DNA of 64,000 nucleotides from Leptoclinus maculatus (taxonomy: Eukaryota > Chordata > Actinopteri > Perciformes > Stichaeidae): assembly GCA_032191485.1 (NCBI GenBank), contig JAVDOI010000003.1, positions 26,087,836 to 26,151,835 of the forward strand. The letters run 5' to 3'. Under the pieces are notes generated by a model. It worked only from the letters and a program-made list of their open reading frames with translations. It did not search any database and was not told where the DNA came from. Positions 1-12,432 of this stretch are shown piece by piece. Made by a program: the position numbers and the translations under genes. Positions within the stretch are counted from its first letter, which is position 1. Each line of letters starts with the position of its first letter.

Positions 1-2880
1 CATGTGCTCTAAACAAACTCTAAGCCAAAGGAATTGTAACTTTGCCACACAATTAGAGGCTTGTAATTATGTTGTCAGCAGATTACTTATTATTTCTTCC
101 ACTGCAGTGGGCCATCACACGGAGTTACATGCTGCGACATGAACGCATAAAAGTCAACCATGTAAAGACGTCTTCAACACAGCTGTGAACCATTCAAAGC
201 TGCCATATTAACACCAGCACTTCCAGCAGGAGAATGTTGCAGTCAGCTAAGTTTGCAGATCATAAAGGCTTTTACGGCCTTATGCATTACAGTTTATTGC
301 CATGCACCTAACGGAATGTGTTCCTATTTGCATGTACATTACATGTTATGCTTGAGAGCGCCCAAGCCCAACTGTTTCCTGCGCCGTACTTAACGGCCCA
401 CTCCATGCCACAGGCATGACAGAGCTCCTCCGATAGTCAGCGCTTAGTCAAAGTAGGCTTTCCTGAAATGTGAAAATCAATCATGGATGGCAGCTCATTT
501 GGGCTATCTACCAGGGGGGAGGGAATAAAAGGGGTGAAATTCCAATTACACAGTCGATGACCGTTTGCCTCCATAGATATATGTGTAACCTCTGCCTGGC
601 GTTGTTGTTGACGCCTCCATCCAGTCGTATAATCAGCACGATGTGGGCGAAACTTATTCAGTGGAGTTAAACATCAGAAGAATAAAGCGAGTACTGCATT
701 GTAAAGGTGCTGCTAGGGAGCCATCGGGAGGGTAAGAGTCGAGTAACCCAGACAGGTATTATCTTGCTGTCACGCTGTGACAGGCAAATTATCCCATAGA
801 GCTGGTTGAACCTGGCTGCCTTTAGCTCATTAGAATAACTAGAGAACAGCATGCCGTACCGTCTTATGTCTGTCGAAAGCAATGTATAGTATGAAGTCCA
901 TTTCGGCACATAGTGCTCGAGACAAAAGCTCACCTTTAAGTGCCAGCAACAAATCAAACGATGAACTCACCGCGCTCCAGACCGACAGGAGCTTACGTGA
1001 CCCATTTAACCTTTTGCCAGCCATGCAGCTGTTCTTTGGCCCTCCTGTCACCCGTGGACGGAGGGCCATAGGGGCCCGCCACGGAGTCAAACCGCTCAAA
1101 ACTAATATAATTTTGTCTGGGGCAATCTAATAAGACATAAGAGCCATTTTCCCTCTTTGTCTGTCTCTCCTGCCATCTTGCCATATATCCTGGCGGAGCC
1201 GCTATGATTCATACGAGATGCGGTGGCGTCTCTCAGTATGCGATGAGTGAAAGGCACCTTGGGGAATTTTATGATCCATGACGAAGCGCCCGGGATCATT
1301 TTTGGATGTATGCATGTGTCACTGCATATTAATAATGGCCTCTGTCTCATGAAAGCACCAGCACACCTTCAAAGGAGATCATTTAATCTTCTCCCTGCTG
1401 AGCCTCCTCTCCTCTCCACGCTTGCTAATACTCTCCATCAGGATCCCAGTCAAAGGAGCCGTTGCTTACATTGTGCACTTTGGCTTTAGGATGACAAAAA
1501 AAAAAAAAATGAAGAAACAGGAAATGATAGAGGAAGTAAAGCCAACCAGGAGGAGGACATAAGCCCCAGATTCAGCACACCGCTGAGGAAGATCAACACA
1601 GAGCTGATGGAGAACCTCCTTTCTTCTCCTTACGTATGTAAATTGAGCGCTCATATAATGTTACCAAGGAGCTAGTTGTTGAGGAAATTGACTTTTTTAC
1701 CCTTCTGCGTAATATATCCACTGCTGAGAATCATGTGCAGCCACTGGAAAAAAAAAATCCCCTCATTAAAAAATGACCATCCTGTGGTGCTCGTTCTCCT
1801 TCTGTCCCTATTTTTGCACCGTACGCCTGCAAACAAGCAGAAGAACAAGGCAGGGCGCTCTTAAGTGAGCTCCATTGTGCCCTTTATCTCGCAGAAAGAG
1901 TTCATTCTCTTTAAAGAGCTGGCACCCTGCGGTGAAACCGACAAATGAGGAGAGCATTGTTGGATCGCGGACTTTGTTTATGGGACGCCATGGCGAGCAT
2001 CGTCAGGGCGAGAGCTGAATCTCATTACTCAGTGACAGCACAGCGCACCAAAAGCTGCCGAGCTCGGTAAAACTCGACAACAACGCGTCCCTTTTAACAC
2101 ACGACGCTACGTGATCTGATGATTGGACGTAAAATCAAAGTTGATACGTAATAACCTCAGATGACCTCCTGTTTTATTGTCGTGCACGACGCGGTGGAGG
2201 CAGAGGACCGGTTAACCTCTGTTCGAGGGGAGCTGCCGCCAACGAAAGCCGCCGTCAAAGACCTTCCATTATGTGAATAGATCCAACAACGTATTCCCTG
2301 TATACCAATAAAACATGCAGAGCCCACAGCAGCCTCGTATTAGCACGCATGATGACATACTGATGCTATCAATAGGGTAAATGTCAGCCGATGATGTGAG
2401 CGCATTAAGAGGACTCGTAAACCTACGAAAGAACCATTAATGGTCCATAATACCATCTACAACATGGCACACAATCGGGAATGCAAATGTGTGCTGATTC
2501 CATTCAAAGAACACTTGGCATATTAACACAAGAGCTTGATGTCTTGGTCTCAGCGGGTGTTGGTTTGACTTAAATGCGTTTTAAAAAGCTTCGCAGGGCA
2601 ACATGTGCAACAATAGCCTTCTTGTACCAGTGAGCACTAACAGCTGCTTGCTTTTTCAAGTTGAGAACACGGTCCATTCAATTTGCTTCTTTATCTTTTC
2701 TTACAGCATTTGGAGTTTTGTTTTCTCAAGTGATGGAGGTCTATTAAGAGGCACAGGTCCTATTCCACTTCAGAACAGAGACAGAACAAGTACAAATAAC
2801 TTATTAACGGACCACTTCAGAACATATCTACGGAAAGACTTCCACTTACAAGGCCCGGCGAAGCTACGTTATTTTTAATA
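1..2880. other. Unique intronic sequence, no gene seen
   Basis: No coding exon, RNA gene or recognisable transposon was found. Only a short A-run (about 1495-1509) interrupts complex sequence. Stretches at about 1-340, 1100-1400 and 2300-2560 have mixed composition with TAAT/ATTA-type motifs, a look typical of conserved non-coding DNA. That is an impression and needs alignment to other fish. Confidence 0.5.
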
Positions 2881-2884
2881 TATT

Positions 2885-3050
2885 GTGATCTATTTTATTT
2901 GACCTCTATGTAACTTTAACTAGATAAGTCAATTGAGAACAAATTCTCACTTACAATGACGACCTGGCCAAGAGGCAGCGACAGAAGGAAAGTCGATACA
3001 AACGTAGATGCAGCTATAGTGCAATAAAACAACATCAGACAACATGAACC
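2885..3050. repeat. Interspersed repeat relic (teleost)
   Basis: The segment containing AACTAGATAAGTCAATTGAG, then AACAAATTCTCACTTACAAT and GACGACCTGGCCAAGAGGCA, matches a repeat motif seen widely in teleost genomes (recognised from memory). It is degenerate, and its outer edges are not resolved. The parent transposon class is not known to me. Confidence 0.55.
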
Positions 3051-3189
3051 AAAGAAATGTTGCTGTTGGAGATATTGAGCAGTAAGCAGAGATACGGAGG
3101 GGTCTTACCAATGATAGTTGTGTAAATGAACTGATACCAGTGGACACTTAGCAGAGTGGGTTAAAAATGCTTTAAATCGACAAAGGAAA

Positions 3190-3420
3190 CCAATTCTTAG
3201 TCTGACTGCGGAGAGCAGTGTATCATAATTCATATACAACAACGTCTTTACTTACCATTAATAAGCAGTACTATGGATATTATTTAGTGGGAAAACTTGT
3301 ATTAAATGGCCTTGTAGTTGTAGGATTTGGTCATGCAGAATAAGGCATTAATAAGTGCTTTATAATGACTAATAATGAGCCAGTATTCCACTAATATGCA
3401 TGCTAATAAGTGTTACCAAT
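3190..3420. repeat. Degenerate non-autonomous DNA element, GGTAACACTT-end type
   Basis: AATAAGGCATTAATAAGTGC followed by TTTATAATGACTAATAATGA, TATGCATGCTAATAAG and a terminal TGTTACC resembles a common teleost MITE-like family that ends in GGTAACACTT(TATA). The foldback element at 41.3-41.7 kb has the same type of end. This copy is diverged and its left boundary is uncertain. Confidence 0.5.
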
Positions 3421-3429
3421 TACTTGACA

Positions 3430-3743
3430 GAGGGTTTTATTACTATTGCTTCCATAGAGCTTCCAATATCAAGCCTCTTCCAAAGAGCTCAGAAGCCCAC
3501 AACAGCGCTCTCTATTGCAGCAGAGCTTTGTATGACCATGCAATTTATTACTGTTAGTGAGTTTTAGCATATTATGTCATCAGACAAGGCAGTGAGTAAC
3601 TCCCACTGCTGTTCACCTTTTGGCGTTTTAATGACGTTATCATCACGGCTGCCTCCCACTTCCGCTGCAGCAAAAGTAACCTTGTAACATGTACAACAAG
3701 CCATTAATGAGTCAGAGGCCTTCTCCCTCTTGTTCTCACTGCA

Positions 3744-3774
<31 letters not shown>

Positions 3775-4815
3775 ACGCAGGGGAGTAAAACATACAGGAA
3801 CAGAAAGCAAACCCATGCAAGTGTGACCCGTTGTATCCACGTGTGAATGAACTGCACGGTTCAGAGAGTGCTCTTTTATTCACTCGCATTCCCCGTAAAG
3901 CGCGTTTGTGGCGATGGCGAAATCCCCTGCTGTCTCGAAGGTTCCTTTCTTCTGTCGCCACACTCTCACCTCCCCTCAAGAGCGTGGAGGAGGTGAGAGG
4001 GAGAGAGCCTAAGCTGTCATCACAGTTTAGATCAGTGTCCTGCCTCCACCCCCGCTGCCTCCACACCCCGTTTGCCCTCCACCCAAACCTCCAGCAGCGC
4101 ATTACGCAACTTTCGAAAAAAAAAACAAGGTCACGGAAATATCCAGTGAGGAATCAAAGGAGATAAACAGGAGAGGAAGGAAAGGAAAGTCTTCTTCCTC
4201 CTCCCTCTTTTTCTGCCCATTGCAGTGTGTGATTCAGCGGGAGGTAAGACCACTGGAACCAGAGAGAGCCTGCGGCGTCTAATGCATACAAATGCCGGCA
4301 GACACACATTTCAATCCACACAGACGGAGGCACAAACATTGACACACATACACATGTCGGGCACTGGCAGCAGGAGAAATCATGATAGTTTCAACAAGAC
4401 GTGGTCCGCGGCGTGTCCGCGGCGTTTGTGCTCATACTCCGGCTGCATGCTTCGAGGTATATCACTGTGAAGACTTAATACTCACCCGCGGTGAAGATGA
4501 AATTTCCTAAACAAGGCATCCTCTTAAGTAAGAAACCTTTATTCTGACCCTCTCTTTGGTCATGCATTATTAATGAGGCCCTAGAGATGTCGAGAGATGT
4601 CACACATTACTTCTGCATTGCACTGGGGATTAACAATGGCAACTGCTGCTAAGGAGGAAGAAGACGTGCGACTTAAAAGCAGCCGTAGTGCTTTTTAGGG
4701 AATAAATGACTATTGGAGCAGAAAAAAAGATTATAGTAATGCTCAATGAGAAAATAATCCAAAAAAACTATTACGGTAATTGTTTTATTATTTAAGTCCT
4801 TTCTCAAGTCACATT
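3430..4815. other. Unique intronic sequence with one (TG)n tract
   Basis: Apart from the (TG)n tract at 3744-3767 nothing recognisable is present. The short open frames around 3.7-4.3 kb are read through the dinucleotide tract and low-complexity purine sequence and lack splice or codon support. Confidence 0.5.
3744..3767. repeat. (TG)n microsatellite
   Basis: Uninterrupted TG dinucleotides followed by GAGAGAG. Confidence 0.95.
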
Positions 4816-5060
4816 AGTAACATTAGACAGCTAACATGTTGCCGCTAAGCCGCTATGATGCTAACCATGTTAGTGCAGCATGTTAGGACCTCAGCATTTG
4901 TCAATTAGGCTAACGGGAATGTCGTCAGTTTGCAGGTATTCTGTCATAAACCCAAGTGTTGGACAGATCCTCGGGTCTGTGAGATTACCACATGTCATGG
5001 CGACCCATCCAACATTGATTTGGTAGTTCAGTCTGAATCGAGGTGGCCGGCAGACCGACC
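4815..5060 (+). repeat. Percomorph interspersed repeat, diverged copy
   Basis: The order GCTAACATG-like motifs, GGGAATGTCGTCAGTTTGCA, GGTATTCTGTCATAAACCCA, GTGTTGGACAGAT and CATGGCGACCCATCCAACA corresponds to a very common percomorph repeat whose usual text is 'gggaatgtcattagtttt..caggtatttggtcataaa..'. It is diverged and truncated. It is probably retrotransposon-derived, but no coding part remains. Confidence 0.65.
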
Positions 5061-6120
5061 GAGAGGCCCACATTGCCAATCCCTAAAAGTATTTAACTTC
5101 CAAAATATTACGATTTATCCATTTATCTATATAACATTGAATCGGGCAATATAACTAGATATTGCTGTAATATAAATATGGATTTCAAACTATTGGGAAG
5201 GCAGAATATCTCTGGGGTCGTGGGTTGTTGACTGGACAAAACAATCAATTTGAAGACATCTAACATGGCTCTGGGAAATTGTACTGCCATGTTACAGTAC
5301 TTCCAGACAATCAAGACTGATATAGATTAAACAATTAATAAAATCGACAGATTGATAGATAGTGAAAATAACTGCGGTGGCAGAATTAGAATATAGCACT
5401 TCACAAACACAGGAGCTCATTGCCAAATGGATATTTGGTATGGTAATGTGACACTATACAAACCAGTTAATTGCTGATTCTTCTGTTAATGTACATGCTA
5501 ATGTTGTCGTGTCAGCTTGCAGACATTTTTTTTTTTCCATGATGAAAGTTTGCTGTCGCCGTTCGTGATTCCCAAACAGCCAAAGCCAACGTTAATTGAA
5601 TTCAGACTGCAGAAAACTCAACACTGTGCCAGGCTTTAGGTACATCTCCACACATCAAGGGTAATTTAACACTCTTGACACTTCCAAGCACCTTGTCCCT
5701 GAGCTGCATCCGCTCCACCAGAGAACAATCGGTTTCTCGTGGTTCTCCCAAAAATAATTATACAACCGTTATTAACTGGGGAAACCTGTGGCGAGCAGCT
5801 GGACCGTTTTTTTTCCCTGCGACTGCCACGCATGTGTACGGTCATGTCATTACATGTTAATGGGCTTTCCTCTGATGCTACAGCGGAGCAGAGAGAGAGA
5901 GAGAGGCTGTGATGGAGAGAACAGGGAACCATTTGATGTTTGCCAGTTGAAAGAATAAGCCTTACTTTGGGTTGTGCTTTCCACAGAGACACGCTGGGAT
6001 TGAAAGAGCGCTTGCCCGGGGCTAAAGGGGATTTTTGGTGGGCGCCACACATCCAATTACCACGGTAGCATCACAGAAATCCGCGGGGAAGGCGCACACA
6101 AACAGACAGATACACCCACC

Positions 6121-6141
6121 CACACACACACACACACACAC
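6121..6141. repeat. (CA)n microsatellite
   Basis: About ten CA units, preceded by the imperfect CACCCACC. Confidence 0.95.
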
Positions 6142-8999
6142 GACATGTAAGACACCCACCGCAGGATGCTCTCACCGCAGAGGGGGCCCGGTCGAATGTC
6201 ACTACTCTGCTTCTGCTGCTCCAGAATTCATGAATATTATCAGCATGTGTTGATAGGTGGCTTACGATATAAATATGGATAGCAATATGGAAACACCACC
6301 CAGGTTCCACCTCTTTGGGGAGGAGTATTAATGCATTCAGTGAAGCTATTACTGGATTTGCATGGGCTCCTCTGATGAGCCTAGAGAACCTGAGGATCCA
6401 CTAATATGTTGAGGTTTATTGGTGCATTTCAAAGCTGTTTTGAAGTCCTCTGTTCTGTGGCAGAAGCTGGGGTTTCGAGCTGTTTAATATCCCCGCCAAC
6501 AAACTTTAATAACTACATGGTCCCACATCAGCACACCAAACACGTAGACCCACCAAACCCAAACTCATTTAAAACACAACATCCTGGAATTAATGCATTC
6601 ATTTCTTTTTTTTTACTTCTACCCAGGTTAATAACTTTAATATTTCCTCTCTCCTTAAAACGGGGGGGCCCGAAGGCCAATGGGAAATCATACTTCACCA
6701 GACGCTAGTGTGAAATGGATTTTGCGATATATTTTTAATTATACGAGATTTGTCATTTCTTTTAATACCGTGGTGAAATGGCCCGGAGCACCACTTCTCT
6801 TTTATTGAAAGTGACAAATCTCTGATAGCTGCGTATTTGTAAATCACCTGACTACAGAGGAATTTACTCCACATTTGGTAAACATAGCCACAATATCACA
6901 TATTCAGACCTCAAGGTGGGTATTTCAATGAATTTTTTGATCAAAGCTTTTGGTCAATTTCGCATCTTGAGGAACGTGGTCTCAAAATCATTTGGGAAGC
7001 TACAGATCATTTTCTTCTTTCTCATTTGAGTCACACCAGAATACAGCCCCTAAAATACAGACGCTATATTCATGTATGCAGTGAGTAAATACTGGTGTTA
7101 CCATGAACTGGCACAGCAGACCCCAAACAATCAACTATAGATCGACTATTGACCTGCAGCTTTACACAATCAACCTTTCCCCCAATTGAGCTTGGATGAT
7201 GAAATGGGGAGTCTGGCTGTTCAAGCACAGAGACCTTTGATTACAACCCAAGAGAGGACGTGTATAAACTCTGCTCCAACAAATATTTTGGCAACCTTTT
7301 TAAGGTAATCACGCCAATGGAAGGTCAAAAAAAAAAAGGCCAAACCAGCCAATTCCTTAATATTAAGATGCCTTAACTGTGCAGACTCTTGGAGGGATTT
7401 GGTATACACCCAGAACCGAATGAGTAATAATATTGCGTGCAAGGATAAAGGCAATATAAGGGCTCATGGAAATAAAATGGAGGGAAATGAAGAGAAAAGG
7501 GGACATGAGGTCATCTGGAGCTGTGAATGTGGCATTTCGGGAGGCCTGCTTTAGGCTTCACTCATCTTCAGATGTAATACATCTAAGTGACGTGAAAGAC
7601 GAGGAAAAAAAGGACATGCCATGTGTGCGTCGCTCTGTTTTTCACGTGTGTGTATATGCGCATGAGTTTTTTTGTTCTTACAGTCCGGGAACATTTAAAA
7701 AAAAGTGTTGCATCAATGCTTTTATATATATAATTATCACACCTTTCTTGTTCTGACATAAATGGTCTTAAACTCATGTGTTAACTCACTGCATCTCACA
7801 CAGTATGACAAGATATGAGAAGCGGAAAATTCATTACGGAAAAAAGCATCAGATTTCATACCAGATCGCACGCTGCCTATAATACAATTTGCTTGCGCAA
7901 CATCAATTTTTGAATTAATCAGTAATTGCACTTGTGTCAAGATGTAAAGTCTTCATTTGGTGAAGCTCAGGTTTACGTGTGTCATTGTAATGATTTCATT
8001 TGTCTCTTAAAATAAAAAGTGACTCAAAGCAAAAGAAATGCGTGCCATGAGTGGTGGACGGCAGCCTTTGTCGTAGGCCAGGGGAGACGGAAGCGTGGGT
8101 TGAGACTTCCGCTGCTTGTGGCGAAGGAGAAGACCTCCAAAAGGAAGCAAACCTCACGCTGTGCAGACACGTATAGACGGGGGTCATGGGTCAGATTGGA
8201 TTGGTAATAACTGAAGGCCAAAGCTTGATTTTCTAAGACATTGCACCCTTGAGGAAACACTGCTGAACAGCTTTTTACCCGATTCTGGACTGTGACTGTT
8301 ATTGTATTGCGGCTATACTTCCGTAAAGAAATTCCTATACACCTACAGTGCGCACATATAACTCCAGGTACTATGAACTCCAAAGCTTTTGCTGCAGCAG
8401 CCTGAATGAAGACAACAAGGGAGACGGCAGACAATCAGAATTGGGCGAGAACGCCAACACCTGCATTAAATCTCGCCCTTAAGATTCCTTTCCCGCTTAC
8501 TGAACTCTCAGTGGAGAAGTGCTTCGCCGACTCCAGATAACTGCTTACTTTGCCATAGGAAGCCATTAACTGACAGTACACGGCTTGAGGTTATCCCCAT
8601 GGGTGTAGCAGCCTCTGGGATATACCGTGTCTGGCGGAGAGATGAAGAGAGCATGACGCTAAAGAGATTAACTAGTACAATGTGAATTTCTGTTAGAAGA
8701 ATAAGGTTTTTAGAGACTATTGAGGGATACACGGAAAGCCAAATAATAGAGAAAAAAAAAAGGCTCAGCAGACAAAAGGATAACCCTTTAGAAAGGGTAG
8801 GAGGTTTAGTGAGTGTAAAGATGCACGTAATGACTGCATCACATGTTCGAAAGGCACTTTGAGGCGCGTTCAGCGCGATGCGTCTCATTCAGCCGGGCTG
8901 GTGTGTGAATGCACATCGCTAAATTAATATCTCAGCAAAGTATTGCCCTAGATAGATGAAAAAGCACACACGCACACAGAAAAGGAGTTATCATGCTTC

Positions 9000-9001
<2 letters not shown>

Positions 9002-9039
<38 letters not shown>

Positions 9040-9042
9040 CAC
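9002..9042. repeat. (CA)n microsatellite
   Basis: About 20 CA units with a single G interruption. The short open frame covering it is a repeat translation. Confidence 0.95.
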
Positions 9043-9155
9043 TGCATGTTCATCTGCGTTGAATTTCCACAGTGCCTCTGCAGAGCCACAGCACAACTCA
9101 AGAGATTCGGTTTTCCTTTTGCCAGCAGGGGGATGAATGACTAGATGTGAGAGAT

Positions 9156-9169
9156 GGGGGGGGGGGGGG
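9156..9169. repeat. G homopolymer, 14 nt
   Basis: Uninterrupted G run, followed about 12 nt later by a short (TG)n tract and a T run (9181-9201). Confidence 0.95.
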
Positions 9170-9677
9170 CATGGATTTGTCTGTGTGTGTGTGTTTTTTT
9201 TAGTAGCATTGGTGTGGGTGGCTGCCTAGGTGGAAGTTATTGATGTGACGGTAGTCTTATCCAGGGGCCAATGTGCGGCTCCCCTGCTGGCTGCCTGTTC
9301 AGCATTGTTTTTTTGGAGCCGGGGTCTACTGAGGGCGTCACTGTCAACACACTTACTCACGCCGCTGTCCCCGCTTGTCGCAGAAGCTCAACCATTATCC
9401 GCCACGAAGATAAGTAGGCTTCCTTCCTGCAGTTGCCTCATCGCAGTGAAATGGTGGTGATTTGTGAAGAGACACATTCAGAGCCCCCCCCCCGAACCAT
9501 CTACATGCATCCCCCTCCCCTCCTCCCCCCTTTCACAGCAATCTCATCTGCTCTCGTGCACAATTGTAAGGCTGCTGCGAGGAGCTTTTGTTTCTGCAAT
9601 CACTTCACATTTGTTTCAGCGATTGATTTCCTGGCATGTGAAGGGAAGGAGAGAATGAGCGAGTGGGTAGGCAGCGA

Positions 9678-9704
9678 AGGGGAGGGAGGGAGGGAGGGAG
9701 GAAA
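9678..9704. repeat. (GGGA)n purine tract
   Basis: Tandem GGGA units, about six copies, near-perfect. Confidence 0.9.
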
Positions 9705-11695
9705 CAGGGAAGTCGGAGGACGTGCAATGCAAGGCTCACATACTGTCACCATGACAACAGACATCACTTCACAGGAGCAGCACTTAGGATGCCTGTGTGG
9801 GCTGAAGTGACATAGTTGAAGGTTGGCATTAGCCTCGTGTGGATGCCAAACGTAACAATCCTTTCCTTTTCCCTTTATTCCCCCCACAGATCCGCTAAAA
9901 GGCACACCCTGTTGCTCTTGTCAGCTACCTATTGGGATCGCCGTGTAATTTGTACTTTATGTGTGTAAATGCAGGTCCTGCCAGTTTGGTTTAACAAAGA
10001 CAATTCAATTGACTGAAATGCGTAAGGGAAGACAGGAGGAGACATTCATATTCAGCGAGCCCCCTTTCATCACTTGCGTCACTTTGAAGCTGGCTAGCAT
10101 GTATAATTCTCTGTGATTTGAAGTGATGCCAATCATGGAAATGATAACTCCACATACGGAAACGCACCACAGACACTTAAAAGGATCTATTTTAGCAGCT
10201 AATCCTGCCGTTCATTAAGAATAATCTGTATCGCTCTATGGAGGTATACAATTGATGTTTTTTAAATGCAAAACGTATGCATGACTCATCAATATCTAAT
10301 GCATGCACGAACGGATTATATAAGAGTAGCTTAATATCAATAAATGATCAAGTTTATGCCATGATTTAACACTTTATGAATAATCACTTAACACAATTTG
10401 AACACACAGTTAAGTCTTACATTAATTAACATGTCATTAAATCAGCTATAAAGCAGGTAAAAGGACATAAGCCTCAGTCTCTCTCAGCCCCTCTAAAAGC
10501 ATAAATGTACCTCTTTCTTCTCTTTGTGCACAAATTAAAAACCCGGCTGAAGGGATTTGGGTCTGCTCTTATCAGCATGCAGCACATACAGCTGCATGCC
10601 TCGCTCTCTGCGTCCAGGTCTTGTCCGTCCAATCACATACAGTCATATACAGTATTTACGAGCGGGCCAGACTTTCATGCATGTAATAGGCGTGACGTAC
10701 TGAAAGCATGAACACTAGAATAAATGGAGGGTCATTGGGGCGGTGGTATCAACCAAAAAACATCCAGTTAGTCACATTTCTGCAACACAGCGTATATATG
10801 ATGAGGTTTTAATGAATTTATGACTTAACTGCGGGTTAATGGTTAGAAATTGAGCAGAAAATGTAAAACTGAAACACAAAGGAGAGCTCCGGCTCCGCTA
10901 AGGGATTAATACTTAAGCCCCGGGTTTATACTCTATTGTTTTAATTACAATTCTAATTGTTTCACCGAAGTCTTTACCTCTGAAACTGTAACTCTCTGAG
11001 TTGGTTTTTGATCTCCCCAAACAGGCCTCTCTACGCAACTAAATGTGCACTGATCGACCATGTGGTGGTGCTATCATAAGGTATTACATTTTGTATCTGA
11101 CAGCTGTAGCAACTAGTTAGTTTGCAAATCTAAAGGCTCCGCACACTCAAACAGGTGTTTTCAATTAGGCCGCTCAGACTAATTAGAGCTCACCAGGTGC
11201 TTTGGGCGGAGCTTTGCCGGGAACAACATCATTTCACCCAACTCTGTGCACCAATAGGGATCATAACAGGGTCACTTGCCCCGCCCTAAACAACACAACA
11301 GAATCAACGAAAGGGTGAGGGAGGTGTCACTCAAACTCACTTCTCTGTGCTGGGCAGAGTGCTAATTAGGGAACATAAGTGAACACACCTGTGTGGCTGG
11401 ACCATGGATGGAGGCTTTAAGATGATGCATGACTTTATAAAATAAGATGCATTATTATTCATGAAACTAAACAGCAGCACTGCCTCCCTTACGCTTAAGC
11501 AAACTCTTTTTTGTCAGTTCCAAACTACAAACTGAAACTAATTAGAAAAATAGGATTCATGCAGGTCAAGAGTCCAGATTCAGAATAAACTCTCAGTGGA
11601 TGTAAATCAGCTCCTGATGAGTACAGGCTACATGACATCATGGGTGTTCTGGCTATGAATTACAGTCTTTTGTGAGCAGCTTATGCTACTGCCAC

Positions 11696-11882
11696 TTTTT
11701 AAAAACATATTTTCGTGGTTGTCTTTTATTCATTAGGATAGTATGTATGCAATCAAGAGCAGACAGGAAGTGATGGAGAGGGTGAGATGTGTGGGATGAC
11801 ATGCTACTAAGGTCCCTGGTGGGACTTGAACCGGCAGCTTTGCCTCAACCCCTTTGCCTCAACCCCATGGCCAACAGGATGC
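11696..11882 (-). mobile_element. tRNA-derived SINE
   Basis: On the minus strand the element begins with a tRNA-like head. TGGCCATGGGG resembles a pol III A box, and GGTTCAAGTCC (11822-11832) is a B box. The body runs through CATGTCATCCCACACATCTC and a CTCTCCATCACTTCCTGTCT segment to an A-rich tail near 11700, as in the familiar percomorph tRNA SINEs. The head carries an exact 14-bp tandem duplication (11839-11852 and 11853-11866) between the A and B boxes, so the copy is unlikely to be an efficient pol III template. No target-site duplication was confirmed. Confidence 0.75.
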
Positions 11883-12128
11883 CCTTGTTACTGACATTTC
11901 ATCTTTCAAGCATTACACATGATGGTCAAACGTATCCAGTCCATCTTTAGGAAAAACATGAGGCTACTGCCAACAACAACATGATGAAAATGTTTTTTGA
12001 TGCTCTAGTGTTTATTTATTATCATGGAAACGGCAACAGAGATAGAAAGGGTATGGAATGGAAGCCCAATGCAATGCCAATAGGAGTCACACTACTACTG
12101 CAACACTAGTATTGGCCATTTGGTCTTC

Positions 12129-12432
12129 TTAAAAGGTACAGTGTTTAGGATTTGGCGGCACCTAGCGGGGAGGATGCAGTTATCAACCAATTGCAACTTC
12201 TCCCGTCTGCAAAGCATGCGGGTAAAACTACGGTGGCTGACGTGTAAACGTGAAAAAACGCGAATGGCCGTATCTGTTTGGTTTGACCATTCTGGGCTAC
12301 TGTAGAAACATGGCGGTGCAACATGCCGGGCTCCGTCAGCTCATTCTACACTAAATTAAAAGTACTTATTAATATTATATTATATTTCTGCCAATAGATC
12401 CCCTTAAATGCTACACACACTGTTCCTTTAAA
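12129..12432. mobile_element. Non-autonomous DNA transposon (MITE), about 304 bp
   Basis: The left end TTAAAAGGTACAGTGTTTAG and the reverse complement of the right end, TTTAAAGGAACAGTGTGTGT, are imperfect inverted repeats. Internal text such as CTGGGCTACTGTAGAAACAT and TTCTGCCAATAGATCCCC matches a high-copy teleost family I recognise. It is shorter than the usual copy, apparently by an internal deletion. There is no transposase frame. Confidence 0.75.

Larger units (their letters stand above)
5060..11695. other. Mostly unique intronic sequence
   Basis: No exon or large transposon was recognised. Simple repeats at 6121-6141, 9002-9042, 9156-9169 and 9678-9704 are listed separately. The stretch around 6220-6400 has a conserved-element look, with a POU-type octamer ATTTGCAT at 6356-6363 and several TAAT motifs. 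This is suggestive only. Confidence 0.5.

Noticed and set aside
11822..11880. tRNA-like A and B boxes
   Set aside because: Not a tRNA gene: no cloverleaf, a duplicated word between the boxes and an attached SINE body with A-rich tail.
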